The position numbers were made by a program, and so were the translations under genes. Under the pieces are notes generated by a model, which saw only the letters and a program-made list of their open reading frames with translations, searched no databases and was not told where the DNA came from. From the NCBI RefSeq assembly GCF_030052815.1, contig NC_079507.1, positions 14,406,141 to 14,470,140 of the forward strand: a DNA stretch of 64,000 nucleotides, read 5' to 3'. This document shows, in pieces, positions 1 to 10,413 of this stretch. The first letter of the stretch is position 1. Each line of letters begins with the position of its first letter. This stretch comes from Hevea brasiliensis (lineage: Eukaryota > Streptophyta > Magnoliopsida > Malpighiales > Euphorbiaceae).

Positions 1-508
1 TTGGTATAGTTATGTCAGGACAAAATTTTATTGTTGGAAATGAGTTTGGAAATCCTACTTAGGGATTTAAAACTCAAAAGTTAGAATATCGAAAGGTTAT
101 AGCTTAGTACAAAAGGAAGTAAGCTATAGAATATTAATAGATAAAAAAAGTTATGGAAAAAAAAATTTGAACAGTTGGTTCAAATATAACAAAAATGTTA
201 CGAATGTGAGTAAGATTATTAACTAGAATGGTCAAAGGACCCATGATTAGATAAGTAATTCTAATACGACCAAAATGGTCATTCAAAAAGGGAACATGAA
301 TCGAAATATTAGACGGAACGATAGTAAGAAAAGATTAGTGCTATATAAACAAAGTAAATGTTATATTAGATTGTTAAAAGTTTTACACAAATTCAGAGGA
401 AAGAAAATTATACGATCATATAGAAAGGAGAAAATAAATGTGTGAATATTGTAAGACAACCATTGGGTAAAATTTTGCGGAAGAAATTTATTTTAAGGGG
501 AGGAGAAT
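1..508 (+). mobile_element. 3' internal tail of a Tekay-like Ty3/gypsy element
   Basis: This is the stretch before the LTR at 509. It is AT-rich and I cannot read protein in it. Only its last bases match the end of the better kept Tekay element at about 25,160-25,190, where a run ending in an agggg-rich tract leads straight into tgtaaca. I infer that it is the degenerate end of the internal region of an element whose 5' part lies left of the window. Confidence 0.6.
495..507 (+). promoter_or_regulatory. Polypurine tract before 3' LTR
   Basis: Purine run aaggggaggagaa directly before the LTR start tgtaacacccc. Its position and composition fit the plus-strand primer for reverse transcription. 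This makes the LTR at 509 a 3' LTR on the plus strand. Confidence 0.75.
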
Positions 509-3156
509 TGTAACACCCCTATGTTCGGTAGTGCGTTCTACTATTCCGATGACCAGTGTCTATCCGGACAGTTAGGATGCCTAGAATTACATTTAAATGT
601 TAGTGAGGAGACATAGAATAATGAAATACAAGAAAGGAAGATAGAAGAAAAATAAAGAAAAAATAATGGCAATGAAATGAAACTAAGTTAAATGAGCCAA
701 GACTCATGATGGGTGACCGTGACGGAAAGTTACTAGACAGCAATAGCCGACCCAGATCACAGGAACCCTCGGAATTTAGTTTTGAGACATAATTAAAGAC
801 ATATTGAAGTATAAATGTCATTAGAAATATCAAAGAAAAATTAATTAATTAGTATAAAGAAAAACGAGAAATCGAGAAAACGACAAAACTCGGTGTTACC
901 GAAAAATTGGGAATACAACCCAAATAGAGGCATTGTGGTCATTTGACACCTAGAGTTGGCTTTTGACCTAAATGTCAATGAAAAATAAATCGTATTATAT
1001 TTTGGAAAATCAAATGAAAAATGGAATTAAAGATAAAATGTAAATTAAGAGAAATTAAGGTTAAAATTACAATTTTTGAAACCTTAGATTATAATATCAT
1101 TAATCTAGGTTTAGTGGAGCCTTAAGTGGATACATTAATACTTAAAATGAGGGCAGAATCTTCCACTCACTTCATCATCCTCACCAAGCTCTCCCATGGC
1201 CGAAAATGGTGTCCCAACTTTCCTCCATGGAAACCACCCATGCAAGCTTGAGATCACCTTCATTTCAAGCTAAATTCTTGAACTTCCTTCATTAATCTTT
1301 GCCTACACACCTGGGGTAGCAATAAGGGAGTAAGAAAGATAAGTTTTGGTGGAGTTTTGAAGAAGTCCAAAAGAGGTAAGTGGTTATTTTCAATTCTTGT
1401 TTCATTAAAAGTATAACTAAGGTTGTGAGTAGTTGAATTATGGAAGAATTTTTTAGGTTTGATGAATTGTTGGTGATGGAGAATTTTGGCAGCCATGGAA
1501 ATTCATCATGTATAGCTTGTCTTTGCATGTAAATGGTTGCTGAGATGTTAAATTAAGTGTTTAAATGTATTGGAGTTGGTTTTCATGTATAAAGTTTGAT
1601 TTGTAAGCTTGAAAAGTAAAAATGGAAGTTGATGTGTATGTGTAATTTTTGGGCAGCCTCAAAATGGAAATTGGTAAGGTTCAAATTCATGAAATATTGT
1701 TGAAATATTGTACAAAAGAATGGCATTATATATGTGTGTGAAATAGTAGTGATAGGTATGTAATTTGATGATGGAAGTTTGTGTGATAATTAGAAGTATT
1801 TATATGTATACATTATTGGGATTGAACTTGTGAATTGTGACTACATTTGTGTATTTTGGAAGTGGTTATATTCTGTCCAAGTTGACCTATAATGTAAAGA
1901 ATTGAATGGTTTTGGTTAGTGCCAAATGCAGAATGGTATGGAGAAGTGATGAGGTAGTTGGTGAATGTGTGTTGGTTTGGTGTTTGGAAAGCATGTAAAA
2001 GGCAGTGTGTAAATGGACCTATAACCCTAAGTGTGTGACTCCAATTGGTATGATGCCAATTGGAGGTGAAACTAGGCATAAAATGTGCCAACTTTCATGA
2101 AGAAAACCTACCTAAATTCTGTCCAAAAAGTAACTTGAAAAATGACCAAATCCGAATTAGTGACTTGAAAGCCTGAAAATTGACTATTTGGGCAGCAGTT
2201 TGTGTTTTGACCATGACTTACTCAAAACAGGTCCAAATGACCTGAAATTTTACCATGAATAGTTTAGATATAGATCTACAATTCTTATGAAGACACCAAA
2301 GCCCAGAAATGGCCAGAACCAAGCCAAATAGCTTGTACAAGTTTATGTACCAAAACTAGCCGAACCAAAAGTAACCTAAAAATGACCTAAGCCTACCATT
2401 TTAGTACATTCTGTCCAGCATTGGTAAATTGACCATATCTTGGTTTACACAACTCAGAATGACTTGAAATTTTACTCCGCGTGTAATAAGACATAGACCT
2501 ACAAGTTTATAGTTTGGACCGAAACCCGAAAACTGAGGGAACTAGGTCGTCCGACTAAGTCAAAACAGTACACCGAAATCCGGTAAATTGCAATAAAATG
2601 CAATACACTTGGAAATGAAATTGGTAACATATACCAAAACTAAAGGGCTATAAAATGTGACATATTGGTAATATTAGAATTAACTCACTTAGAGTGCATC
2701 AAGGGTCAGCATTATAGGTTGACTAATGAAATGAATTAAAGGGAATAGTACCAAGAAAATTTAAATATTGGATTTTATTATTAGAAACAAATTCATTAAG
2801 TACTGAAACACTTTAAATTGTGTGTTTCAATTGAAAAAGATATTGAGAAGCATAAGGAACACTGAGTCTGGGCCAAGAGACATATATCAGAGGTCTGTGC
2901 ATAATACTTTTTATATTCACTACTTTTACTAGAAAATTTATTTGGAGAAATGAGTTATGAATAATTTTTTATTGTTTTAGCTTTGGGAATCTTAATTGGA
3001 AATTATTGTGTTGCCTACTTTGCAAATAGAAATTTTGAGATAAAATATGATTTGTGGTCTGTATGAAGTATTTAAATATTGTAATTTGGAATTATTTTGA
3101 TTCATTAGGTATACTACGGGATCATGTTATGCCTTACGGAGGGGTAGGGTGTGACA
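509..3156 (+). repeat. 3' LTR, Tekay-like Ty3/gypsy (2,648 bp)
   Basis: The LTR begins tgtaacaccc and ends gtgtgaca, the short inverted termini shared by all Tekay-type LTRs here. Its closest relative in the window is the LTR at 59,151-62,713, which has the same final segment (cattaggtat, then tacggga, then gtgtgaca). Relative to that copy it is about 0.9 kb shorter near its 3' end and lacks the two-hairpin element. The next base begins a copia LTR fragment, so this element probably inserted into that copia LTR. The other side of the insertion lies outside the window. Confidence 0.82.
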
Positions 3157-3914
3157 TGGTTAATGTCAAACTCCATTCGCTATGAACATTATGTTCTCTT
3201 TTAATTTCAATTCTTGATTAATTAGATTTTCTTGTCAGAAACTCTTTTCTGACTAAATCTATTTTTCCTAGCTAGGAACTTGAATCATCAAGAACAATTA
3301 AATGAACATAAGATTTTATCCCTGTATACTCACAGTAACGAATTACATCTTGATCAACACCTATCTCCATATATAACTAGTAGGAGCCAACACATGCCCA
3401 TATACCCATACACAGTACGAGTATGAAAGTAGTATCAAACTCAAACTACCTATACACAAAATAACTGTGTTATCTCATGCCTAAAGATTATATGCACTGA
3501 TATGATATATGACAATGCATTGACAAGAGTAAACTCCATGTGCTTATCATAAGCGTCAGTGGTTCGGCCTACTTATTGTGTATAAGTGCCTATCATGTTT
3601 GTTATGTGGCATGAGACTCACCACTCCAACTTATTCATATATTATATTAATACTTTAAGAACAAACATGATTATAATCTTTCTGGATAAGTCATGTCCTT
3701 TGTGGAGTATCCTCAATTGTGAACAAATTTATAATACTTTATACTAGAAATACTGTCACTTATATTCTTAACAACTTAAGAATAGAATTTCTAATAAAAT
3801 ATCAATGGACCTTTTCAATTATACATAAATAAATTATGTAAACAGAAAAGTGAAAATGTCTTTTATTAATTAAAAATGTACAAGATACATACAATATGAT
3901 ATGCTCTAGGGCAT
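3157..3914 (-). repeat. Ty1/copia LTR fragment, outermost layer (left part)
   Basis: Collinear with 11,752-12,517 of the copia LTR at 10,414-12,523, with scattered substitutions. It stops at ...ctctagggcat, where the Athila element begins. The last LTR bases resume at 36,451. After them comes unrelated sequence and not the copia polypurine tract, so on the minus strand this is a 5' LTR or a solo LTR. The rest would lie left of the window, beyond the Tekay element. Confidence 0.8.
3910..3914. repeat. Target-site duplication ggcat (left), Athila A
   Basis: The bases ggcat precede the 5' LTR and recur at 36,446-36,450 after the 3' LTR. The paralogous uninterrupted copia LTR at about 12,507-12,523 reads gggcatactactaaca. 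This shows the empty site and confirms a 5-bp duplication. Confidence 0.9.
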
Positions 3915-4185
3915 TGATAAGTGCACAATTTATTAATTTTACTCCCATCACATTTAGTGTTTTTAGGGTATCTTTATGCCTAATTCAATTGATTAAAGTA
4001 TAATTATCTATTAGGCATATGTTTATAGAGTTGTTAAAATAATTGTGTTAAATGGAGAAATTTTTAGCTTTTGCATTAATCTGACTCTTTCTATATTTTT
4101 TAGGGTTTTGGTGAAGTTCCAGAGCATAGAAGTGTAGAAGGAAGCTTGGAAAGGTCAAAGGATTGAGAAGCATTATTGATACAAA

Positions 4186-4400
4186 GTACATGGGTCATGT
4201 AAGCACAACCATGGACTCGTGTAACATTCTACCAGAAGAAATTCAGAGAACAAAGGAAGAAACAAAGTACACGGGCCGTGTAACTTGACCTGTGTAAATC
4301 CTAAAGACACGTGTAACCTTCTGTGCTAATACAAGACATACCCACTCAGGTCTAGTAAGTTACATGGCCTTGGCCCATGTAGTGATACATGGGCTGTGTA
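4186..4400 (+). promoter_or_regulatory. Cluster of acacggg/cgtgt palindromes in U3 (Athila A 5' LTR)
   Basis: Repeated near-palindromic units such as tacacgggccgtgtaa and relatives (catgggtcatgt, ggcccatgtag, tacatgggctgtgta) sit in otherwise AT-rich DNA and end about 90 bp before the TATA box. The same cluster lies at 35,222-35,442 in the 3' LTR and, in a different family, at 49,889-50,210. The position suggests a U3 enhancer array. That role is inferred. Confidence 0.55.
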
Positions 4401-4489
4401 TCCGTCGACAATCAGTTTCCTGATTTTGCTCTAGTTGCAGTTTTTGATAGAGAGAAAGACTCTTAAACCTAACCCAAGGCCATTTATTA

Positions 4490-4499
4490 TATATAAAAG
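4490..4499 (+). promoter_or_regulatory. TATA box of Athila A LTR promoter
   Basis: tatataaaag inside ttattatatataaaaga. The 3' LTR has tatatagaag at the matching place (35,530-35,539). Transcription would start about 25-35 bp downstream. This is a motif call only. Confidence 0.6.
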
Positions 4500-5413
4500 A
4501 GGCAATAGCCGACACGAGGCAATCAGACTTTCGTTCTCCATTCACATTCTAGATTTTTTTAATTTTCTTCTTTAATTTTCTGTAAGCCATGAACATGAGT
4601 GGCTAAGCTTTTAATTCAGTTCAAGGGATTCAAGTTCTGTTGCATGATTTGTGAGACCAGGTTCTTAATTTAATTTATTTCTTTTGAATATCTATTATTT
4701 TCTGATTTCATTGACTTTGATCTATTGAATGATTTGCTAAAAAGGCATGTTAGTTAATTGTTTGATGTAGTCAATTGCTAGTTCATCTTTATAATCTGTA
4801 ATTATTGTGTAAGATTGAACATGAGTAGCAATTAGGTTTTATTGATTATGATCCCAGTTTTTGATAATAACCTAAGGAAATAATAGAGTGAATTAAATGA
4901 TTTATGCTTCATAAATTATTGTTCAGCTTAACTACTTCCTATTCTTAAAGCAGTTATTAATTTGATGAGGATTGCTTAATACCAATTCGGTTAATAATTA
5001 GAGTCAACAAGGGTGTAGGGCTCGAATTAATGAGTATAGAGAAGTTAGGGATTTTACCTAGCTGTTTGGTAAATCTACGTTAAGTATTCAATAAGAGATA
5101 ATTGTATTTCTTTTGTCTATGATCGAATCAATGCATTGGAATGCGAATTACCTTGGACTGTAGTTTGTTTAATTCGAGAGTTTTTTATTTAATTTTAGAT
5201 CTTAATTTTGGATTTTTGATTTCTTCTTTGGATTGCGAATTACCCCCCCCCCCCCTCAACCTTTGTTTCTTTTTCCAGTATACAAGTGCATGAAATTTAA
5301 TAATTTAGCCTCTAGGGTTTGACCTGGATTTATCACTTACTGCAGAAAATATTTCATAATTGGTGATTTCAGTTAATTTAATTTCTAGTGGAATCAACAG
5401 CCATTAAGAATTT

Positions 5414-5433
5414 TGGCACCGTTGTCGGGGACT
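5414..5433 (+). promoter_or_regulatory. Primer binding site, tRNA-Asp type
   Basis: tggcaccgttgtcggggact lies 7 bp after the LTR end. It fits the tggcgccgttgccgggga class of plant primer sites, complementary to the 3' end of tRNA-Asp and used by Athila/Tat elements, with c-to-t type changes. Confidence 0.85.
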
Positions 5434-5720
5434 GAAATTTATTGGATTTTGTGTTTTTAGTGTTAGGATATTTTGCTATTAATTTTTTTGTGAGTTGTTG
5501 CTGTTTTCAGGTTTTCGAAAAAAAAAATACGGTGTTACTATTCATCAAGAATTTTGGTTGAATTTGGAGGGCGGCCCATACCTATTTTGAAGAAAACGAT
5601 GTTCTGATCAAGACTAATCAATCCATAAGATTCCTTGGCCCCACCCTCTTGAGGCCAAATTTGATTGTTTTCTAGGGTTTTGAGGCATTTTTCTATTTTT
5701 ACTTTAATTTCTTTTTATTT

Positions 5721-7460
5721 ATGACAAGAACTTCTCAATCTGGTGAGTTGATCTTTGATCCAGAAGTAGAAAAAACAACTAAATAGTTGAGAAATTTGGC
5801 TAAGCAGGCTAAGAAGATTCCGAGTACATCTGAAGGAGTCCAATCTCAAAGGGAGTTAAGTTTGAATCTAGATTTGGATTCAAATTCTGAAAATGAAACT
5901 ATGGCTATTGGAAGGACTTTGAAAGAGTTGGCTGCTCCTGATCTAAACCAACAGCCTTTGTTTATTCAATACCCTGCTTTAAATGTTGCTTTTGAGTTAA
6001 AATCTGGACTAATCCATTTGTTGCCTAAGTTTCATGGTCTTGTAGATGAGGATCCACATAAGCATTTAAAAGAATTTGATGTTGTGTGTTCCAGCATGAA
6101 ACCTTAAGGAGTTTCAGAGGATCAAATAAAGCTTCGAGCTTTCCCTTTCTCACCGGAAGGAACAACTAAGGATTGGCTGTATTACCTTCCTTCTGGATCT
6201 GTCAACTCATGGAATGGGATGAAGCAAATATTTCTAGAGAAGTATTTTCCTACTTCTCGTGCTGCCAACATAAGAGAAGAAATTTGTGGCATCCGGCAGT
6301 ACAATGGAGAGAGCTTGTATGAGTATTGGAAACGATTTAAGAAACTGTGTGCAAGCTGTCCCCATTATTAAATAAGTGAACAGCTCTTGATTTAGTATTT
6401 CTATGAGGGACTTCTACCAATGGACCGTAGTATGATAGATGCTGCTAGTAGAGGAGCTTTGGTTGACAAGACCCCAAAAGAAGCAAGGAGGCTGATTGCT
6501 AACATGGCAGCAAATTCTTAGCAGTTTGGAATGAGAATGGATCACACACCTATGAAGGTTAATAAGGTAAGTACATCTAACCTTGAGAAATAGATTTCTA
6601 ATTTAACTACTTTGGTGAGGTAGTTGGCTATAGGGAATATGCAAATTGTTAAGGTATATGGAATTTGTTCGGGTTCGGGTTACACTACTGACATGTGTCT
6701 TGCGTTACAAGAGGATGAATCAATGCAACATGCTAATGCAATAGGACATCATGGATAGCCACAATGCAGGTATGATCCCTTTTCTAGTACGTATAATCTA
6801 GGATGGCGAGATCATCCTAATCTGAGTTATGGGAATCAACCGGTGCAAAACCGATACCAGCAGCAAATACCACAAGTGAATCAATCACTTCCACCTTTGC
6901 CTCCCTCAAATCAAGGTATGTCACTTGATGAAATTGTTAAGGCTTTGGCTAACAATACACAACAGTATCAACAGGAGACCAGAAATAACATTCAAAACAT
7001 AGAGAGGCAGATTGGTTAGTTAGCCTCATCTGTGAGTAAGCTGGAAGCTCAAGGTTCTGGAAAGCTTCCATCACAAACAGTCATGAATCCCAGAGAAAAT
7101 GCGAGTGCTATAGTGTTGCGAAGTGGGAAAGAAGTTGATAACCAAACTCCACATGAGCCAATGAAAAAGAAAAAGCAAGGAGCAAAAGAGCCTGAAGTTC
7201 CTAAAATTGAGATAAATACTAAACCTAAACTGAATAAGGTTAATAATTCTGTTCTTCCTCCATTCCCCTGTCAGTTGGCCAACACACAGAAAGAAGAACA
7301 AGAGAAAGAAATTTTGGAGACCTTTAGGACGGTAGAGGTGAATATACCTTTACTTGATGCGATCAAACAAGTTCCTAAGTATGCTAAATTCCTTAAAGAA
7401 CTGTGCACTACAAAGCGCAAGTTGAGGAATAATGAGAAGATCAGTGTGGGAGAAAATGTG
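5721..7460 (+). pseudogene. gag of Athila A, disabled by stop codons
   Basis: The reading begins MTRTSQSGELIFDPEV at 5,721 and stays in one frame for about 1.9 kb. A capsid-type domain follows, with LPPKFHGL-like and DWLYYLPSGSVNSW-type motifs at about 6,030-6,330 (the first seen as LLPKFHGL). A degraded Cys-rich knuckle (CSGSGYTTDMC) lies near 6,670. The C-terminal part is basic and rich in Q, N and P. Nine in-frame stops interrupt it: TAG at 5,784, 6,393, 6,519, 6,591, 6,621, 6,756 and 7,017, and TAA at 6,105 and 6,369. No frameshift is needed. The product would package element RNA into virus-like particles. This copy cannot make it. Confidence 0.85.
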
Positions 7461-7830
7461 TCAGCATTAATTCAGCAAAAATTACCCCCTAAGTGTAAGG
7501 ATCCAGGTTCATTTTCTATTCCCTGCAGAATAGGTGATTCTAAATTTGAACGTGCAATGGCAGATTTAGGAGCATCTATTAGTGTTATGTCAAATTCTGT
7601 TTTTCAAACTTTAAATTTGGGTCCTTTGAAAGAAACCAGTGTCATTATTTAATTAGCTGATCGCTCTAATACTTACCCATTGGGAGTAGTTAATGATGTG
7701 TTGGTGCAGGTTGGAGAATTAATTTTTCCTACAGATTTTTATATTTTGGATATGGAGGATAGTGTTCCCACAGCAAAGTCAGCTTTGATTTTGTTTGAAA
7801 GACCTTTCCTCAAAACTTTGATGTAGATGA
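7461..7830 (+). pseudogene. Protease region of Athila A
   Basis: This part continues the gag frame into a retropepsin-like domain. The motif DLGAS at 7,563-7,577 stands where aspartic proteases have the catalytic D-[ST]-G, followed by ISVM and a NLGPLKET segment. A TAA stop at 7,650 cuts the domain. A small deletion near 7,815-7,825 shifts the frame before the RT part. L in place of T/S in the active-site triplet is common in Athila/Tat families, but activity in this copy is excluded by the stop. Confidence 0.75.
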
Positions 7831-7843
7831 TTGTACCTTAATT

Positions 7844-9723
7844 ATGGAGTTTGATGGAGAGACTGTCAAATTTAATATCTTTAATGCCATGAAGTATCCT
7901 GCTGATGACCATTCTGTTTTTTCTATTGATGTTGTTGATACATTTGTGCAGGATGTTTTTGAGTTAAGCATGGAGGATGAGTTAGAAGTGGTGATTAGTC
8001 AAGGAATTCAAGAAATCAGTACCAATCAGCCATTAAGTGTAGAGGTTCAAGATGCAGTAATGGCATTGCAGTATGTACCTCCTGTTCCAAAAAGGTATGG
8101 AGTATCAAAGATTGACTTACCTGTATCTCACATAAAATTATTACCTTCTGTGGTGCAGGCACCGGTTCTTGAACTCAAGCCTTTACCTAAGCATTTGACG
8201 TATGTTTACTTGGGAGACAATGAGACACTTCCAGTTATCATCTCAAGTAATTTAACAAAGATTCAAGAAGACAGATTGATTAGAGTTATGAGAATACACA
8301 AGGAAGCAATTGGATGGACAATAGCTGACATCAAAGGTATAAGTCAATCAGTGTGCATGCACAGGATTTTACTGGAAGATGATGCTAAACCAAGTAGAGA
8401 AGCTCAAAGGAGGTTGAACCCGCAGATGATGGAGGTTGTGAAGAAGGAGATTTTGAAGCTACTAGATGTAGGAGTTATTTACCCAATTTCAGATAGTAAA
8501 TGGGTAAGTCCAGTCCAAGTAGTGCCAAAAAAATTAAGAGTCACTGTAGTAGCAAATCAAGATAATGAACTTGTTCTAACAAGGATTCAGAGTGGCTAGC
8601 AAATGTGCATAGACTACCGCAAGTTGAATTCAACAACAAGGAAGGACCACTTCCCACTGCCATTCATTGATCAAATGCTTGAGCGGTTAGTAGGTAAGTC
8701 TTATTTCTATTTTCTCGATGGCTTTTCTGGATATAATCAAATTGTGATTGCACCGGAGGATCAAGAGAAGGTTACCTTCACTTGCCCTTTTGGAACTTAT
8801 GCTTTTAGAAGGATGCCCTTCGGGTTTTGTAATGCACCTGCCACATTTCAAAGATGCATGATGAGCATATTTTCAAATTACATTGATAGTTGCATTGAGG
8901 TGTTCATGGATGATTTTACTCTGTATGGTGATTTATTTGATGCATGTTTACATCATTTAACTTCTGTTTTTGAGAGATGCATTGAGAAAAATCTTGTTCT
9001 AAATTATGAGTAGTGTTATTTTATAGTGGAATAGGGGATCGTTTTGGGTCATGTTATCTCTAATAGGGGTATTGAGGTGGATAAATCTAAAATTAATTTA
9101 ATTGTGAACTTAGCCTACCCCTTAACTGTGAGGGAAGTATGCTCTTTTCTTGGTCATGCAGGTTTCTATTACAGGTTCATTAAGGATTTCTCTAAGATAG
9201 CATTGCCTTTGTCTAGACTCTTACAAAAAGATGTTTCTTTTGAGTTCAGTGAATAATGCAACGAGGCTTTTGCCAAATTGAAATCTGCATTGACATCACC
9301 GTCTATTATTCAAGTTCCTAATTGGATTACACCATTTAAAATTATGAGTGATGCGAGTAATTATGCAGTGGGAGCAACTTTAGGGCGGCATGTTGGGAAG
9401 CTCTTTCATGTGATTTATTATGCATCCAAAACACTCAATTCAGCTCAGCGCAATTACTCTATGATCGAAAAAGAGTTTTTGGCTATAGTTTTGCTTTAGA
9501 TAAATTTCGATCATATTTGCTTGCTTTTAAAATAATTATTTTCTCTGATCATGTAGCGTTGAAGTATCTCTTGGCAAAGAAGGAAGCAAAACCAAGGTTG
9601 ATTAGATGGATCCTTCTGCTGCAAGAATTTGATCTTCAAATCAAGGATAAGAAAGGAGCTGAGAACCTGGTAGCAGATCATTTGAGCAGGTTAGTGACAC
9701 AAGAAGATCCACTTCCTTTGTAG
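7844..9723 (+). pseudogene. Reverse transcriptase and RNase H of Athila A
   Basis: A 251-residue linker and RT N-terminus (7,844-8,599) ends at a TAG. The RT palm follows: MCIDYRKLN at about 8,603, FSGYNQIVIAPEDQEK, MPFGFCNAPATFQR, and the catalytic FMDD at 8,903-8,914. The thumb and connection carry FLGHAGFYYRFIKDFS near 9,150. RNase H begins near 9,340 with the Asp of SDAS at 9,350-9,352 and continues to DHLSRL near 9,695. Stops at about 9,011, 9,254 and 9,497 and a frameshift near 9,500 break it. The enzyme would copy element RNA into DNA. The domain order RT, RNase H, integrase is that of Ty3/gypsy. Confidence 0.88.
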
Positions 9724-10413
9724 GAACTTTTTCCTGATGAGTAGTTATTTAAATTGCAAGGCATGATCCCTTGGTGTGCTGATTTGGTGAATTATTTGGT
9801 TACTAAGGTTGTGCCTTTTGATTTGAGCGGAGCTAAGAAAGAGAAATTGAAAGTGAGGCTAAGTATTATGTGTGGGATGACTAGTATTTGTGGAAATTTT
9901 ATTCAAATCAAATTATTAGGAAATGTGTTCCTGATAATGAGATTCAATCTATTCTTGCTTTTTGTCATGCCTATGCATGTGGAGGTCATTTTCGACCCAA
10001 GAGAATAGGTAGAAAAATATTTGACTGTGGTTTTTACTGGCCCACCATATTTCGTGATTCATATTTGATTTGCAAAAATTGTGAACAATGTCAAAGAACA
10101 AGAAGTTTAACTCATAGGAATGAGATGATTCAGAATCCAATACTTGTTTGTGAGATTTTTTATGTGTGGGGTACTGATTTTATGGGTCCATTTCCTTCTT
10201 CTTTTAGCTTTGCTTACATATTACTTGCTGTTGATTATGTTTCGAAATGGGTGGAAGCCAAAGCCACTAGGACTGATGATTCTAAAGCTGTTGTAGGTTT
10301 TATCAAGTCAAACATTTTTAGCAGGTTTGAAGTTCCTAGAGCTTTAATCAGTGACCAAGGCACACATTTTTGTAATAGAACTGTTGAGGCATTATTGAGG
10401 AGATATGGTGTTT
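9724..10413 (+). pseudogene. Integrase N-terminal and core part of Athila A (cut by copia)
   Basis: After a stop at 9,721 and a frameshift near 9,880 the reading shows a zinc-binding N-domain (HAYACGGHF at about 9,966, then CKNCEQCQ at about 10,072). The catalytic core follows, with the first Asp in WGTDFMG at 10,175-10,177 and the second in LISDQG at 10,352-10,354. The copia LTR starts at 10,414, before the third catalytic residue (Glu). The segment that should carry that Glu is absent from the window. Only the C-terminal end returns at 33,638. Confidence 0.85.

Larger units (their letters stand above)
3915..5406 (+). repeat. 5' LTR of Athila A (1,492 bp)
   Basis: Starts tgataagtgcac and ends cagccatta. 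Both ends are fixed by comparison with the 3' LTR at 34,954-36,445 and by the TSD. It contains a cluster of palindromic acacgggccgtgt-type motifs (about 4,186-4,400), a TATA box (4,490-4,499), and a run of C at about 5,245-5,257 that differs in length between the two LTRs. The termini are TG and TA, not the usual TG and CA. Confidence 0.9.

Noticed and set aside
5245..5257. Poly-C run as a functional motif
   Set aside because: The matching place in the 3' LTR is interrupted and shorter, so it is a slippage tract.
5414..5433. Primer sites as tRNA genes
   Set aside because: Only about 12-20 bases match a tRNA 3' end and there is no cloverleaf around them. The position after the LTR explains them.
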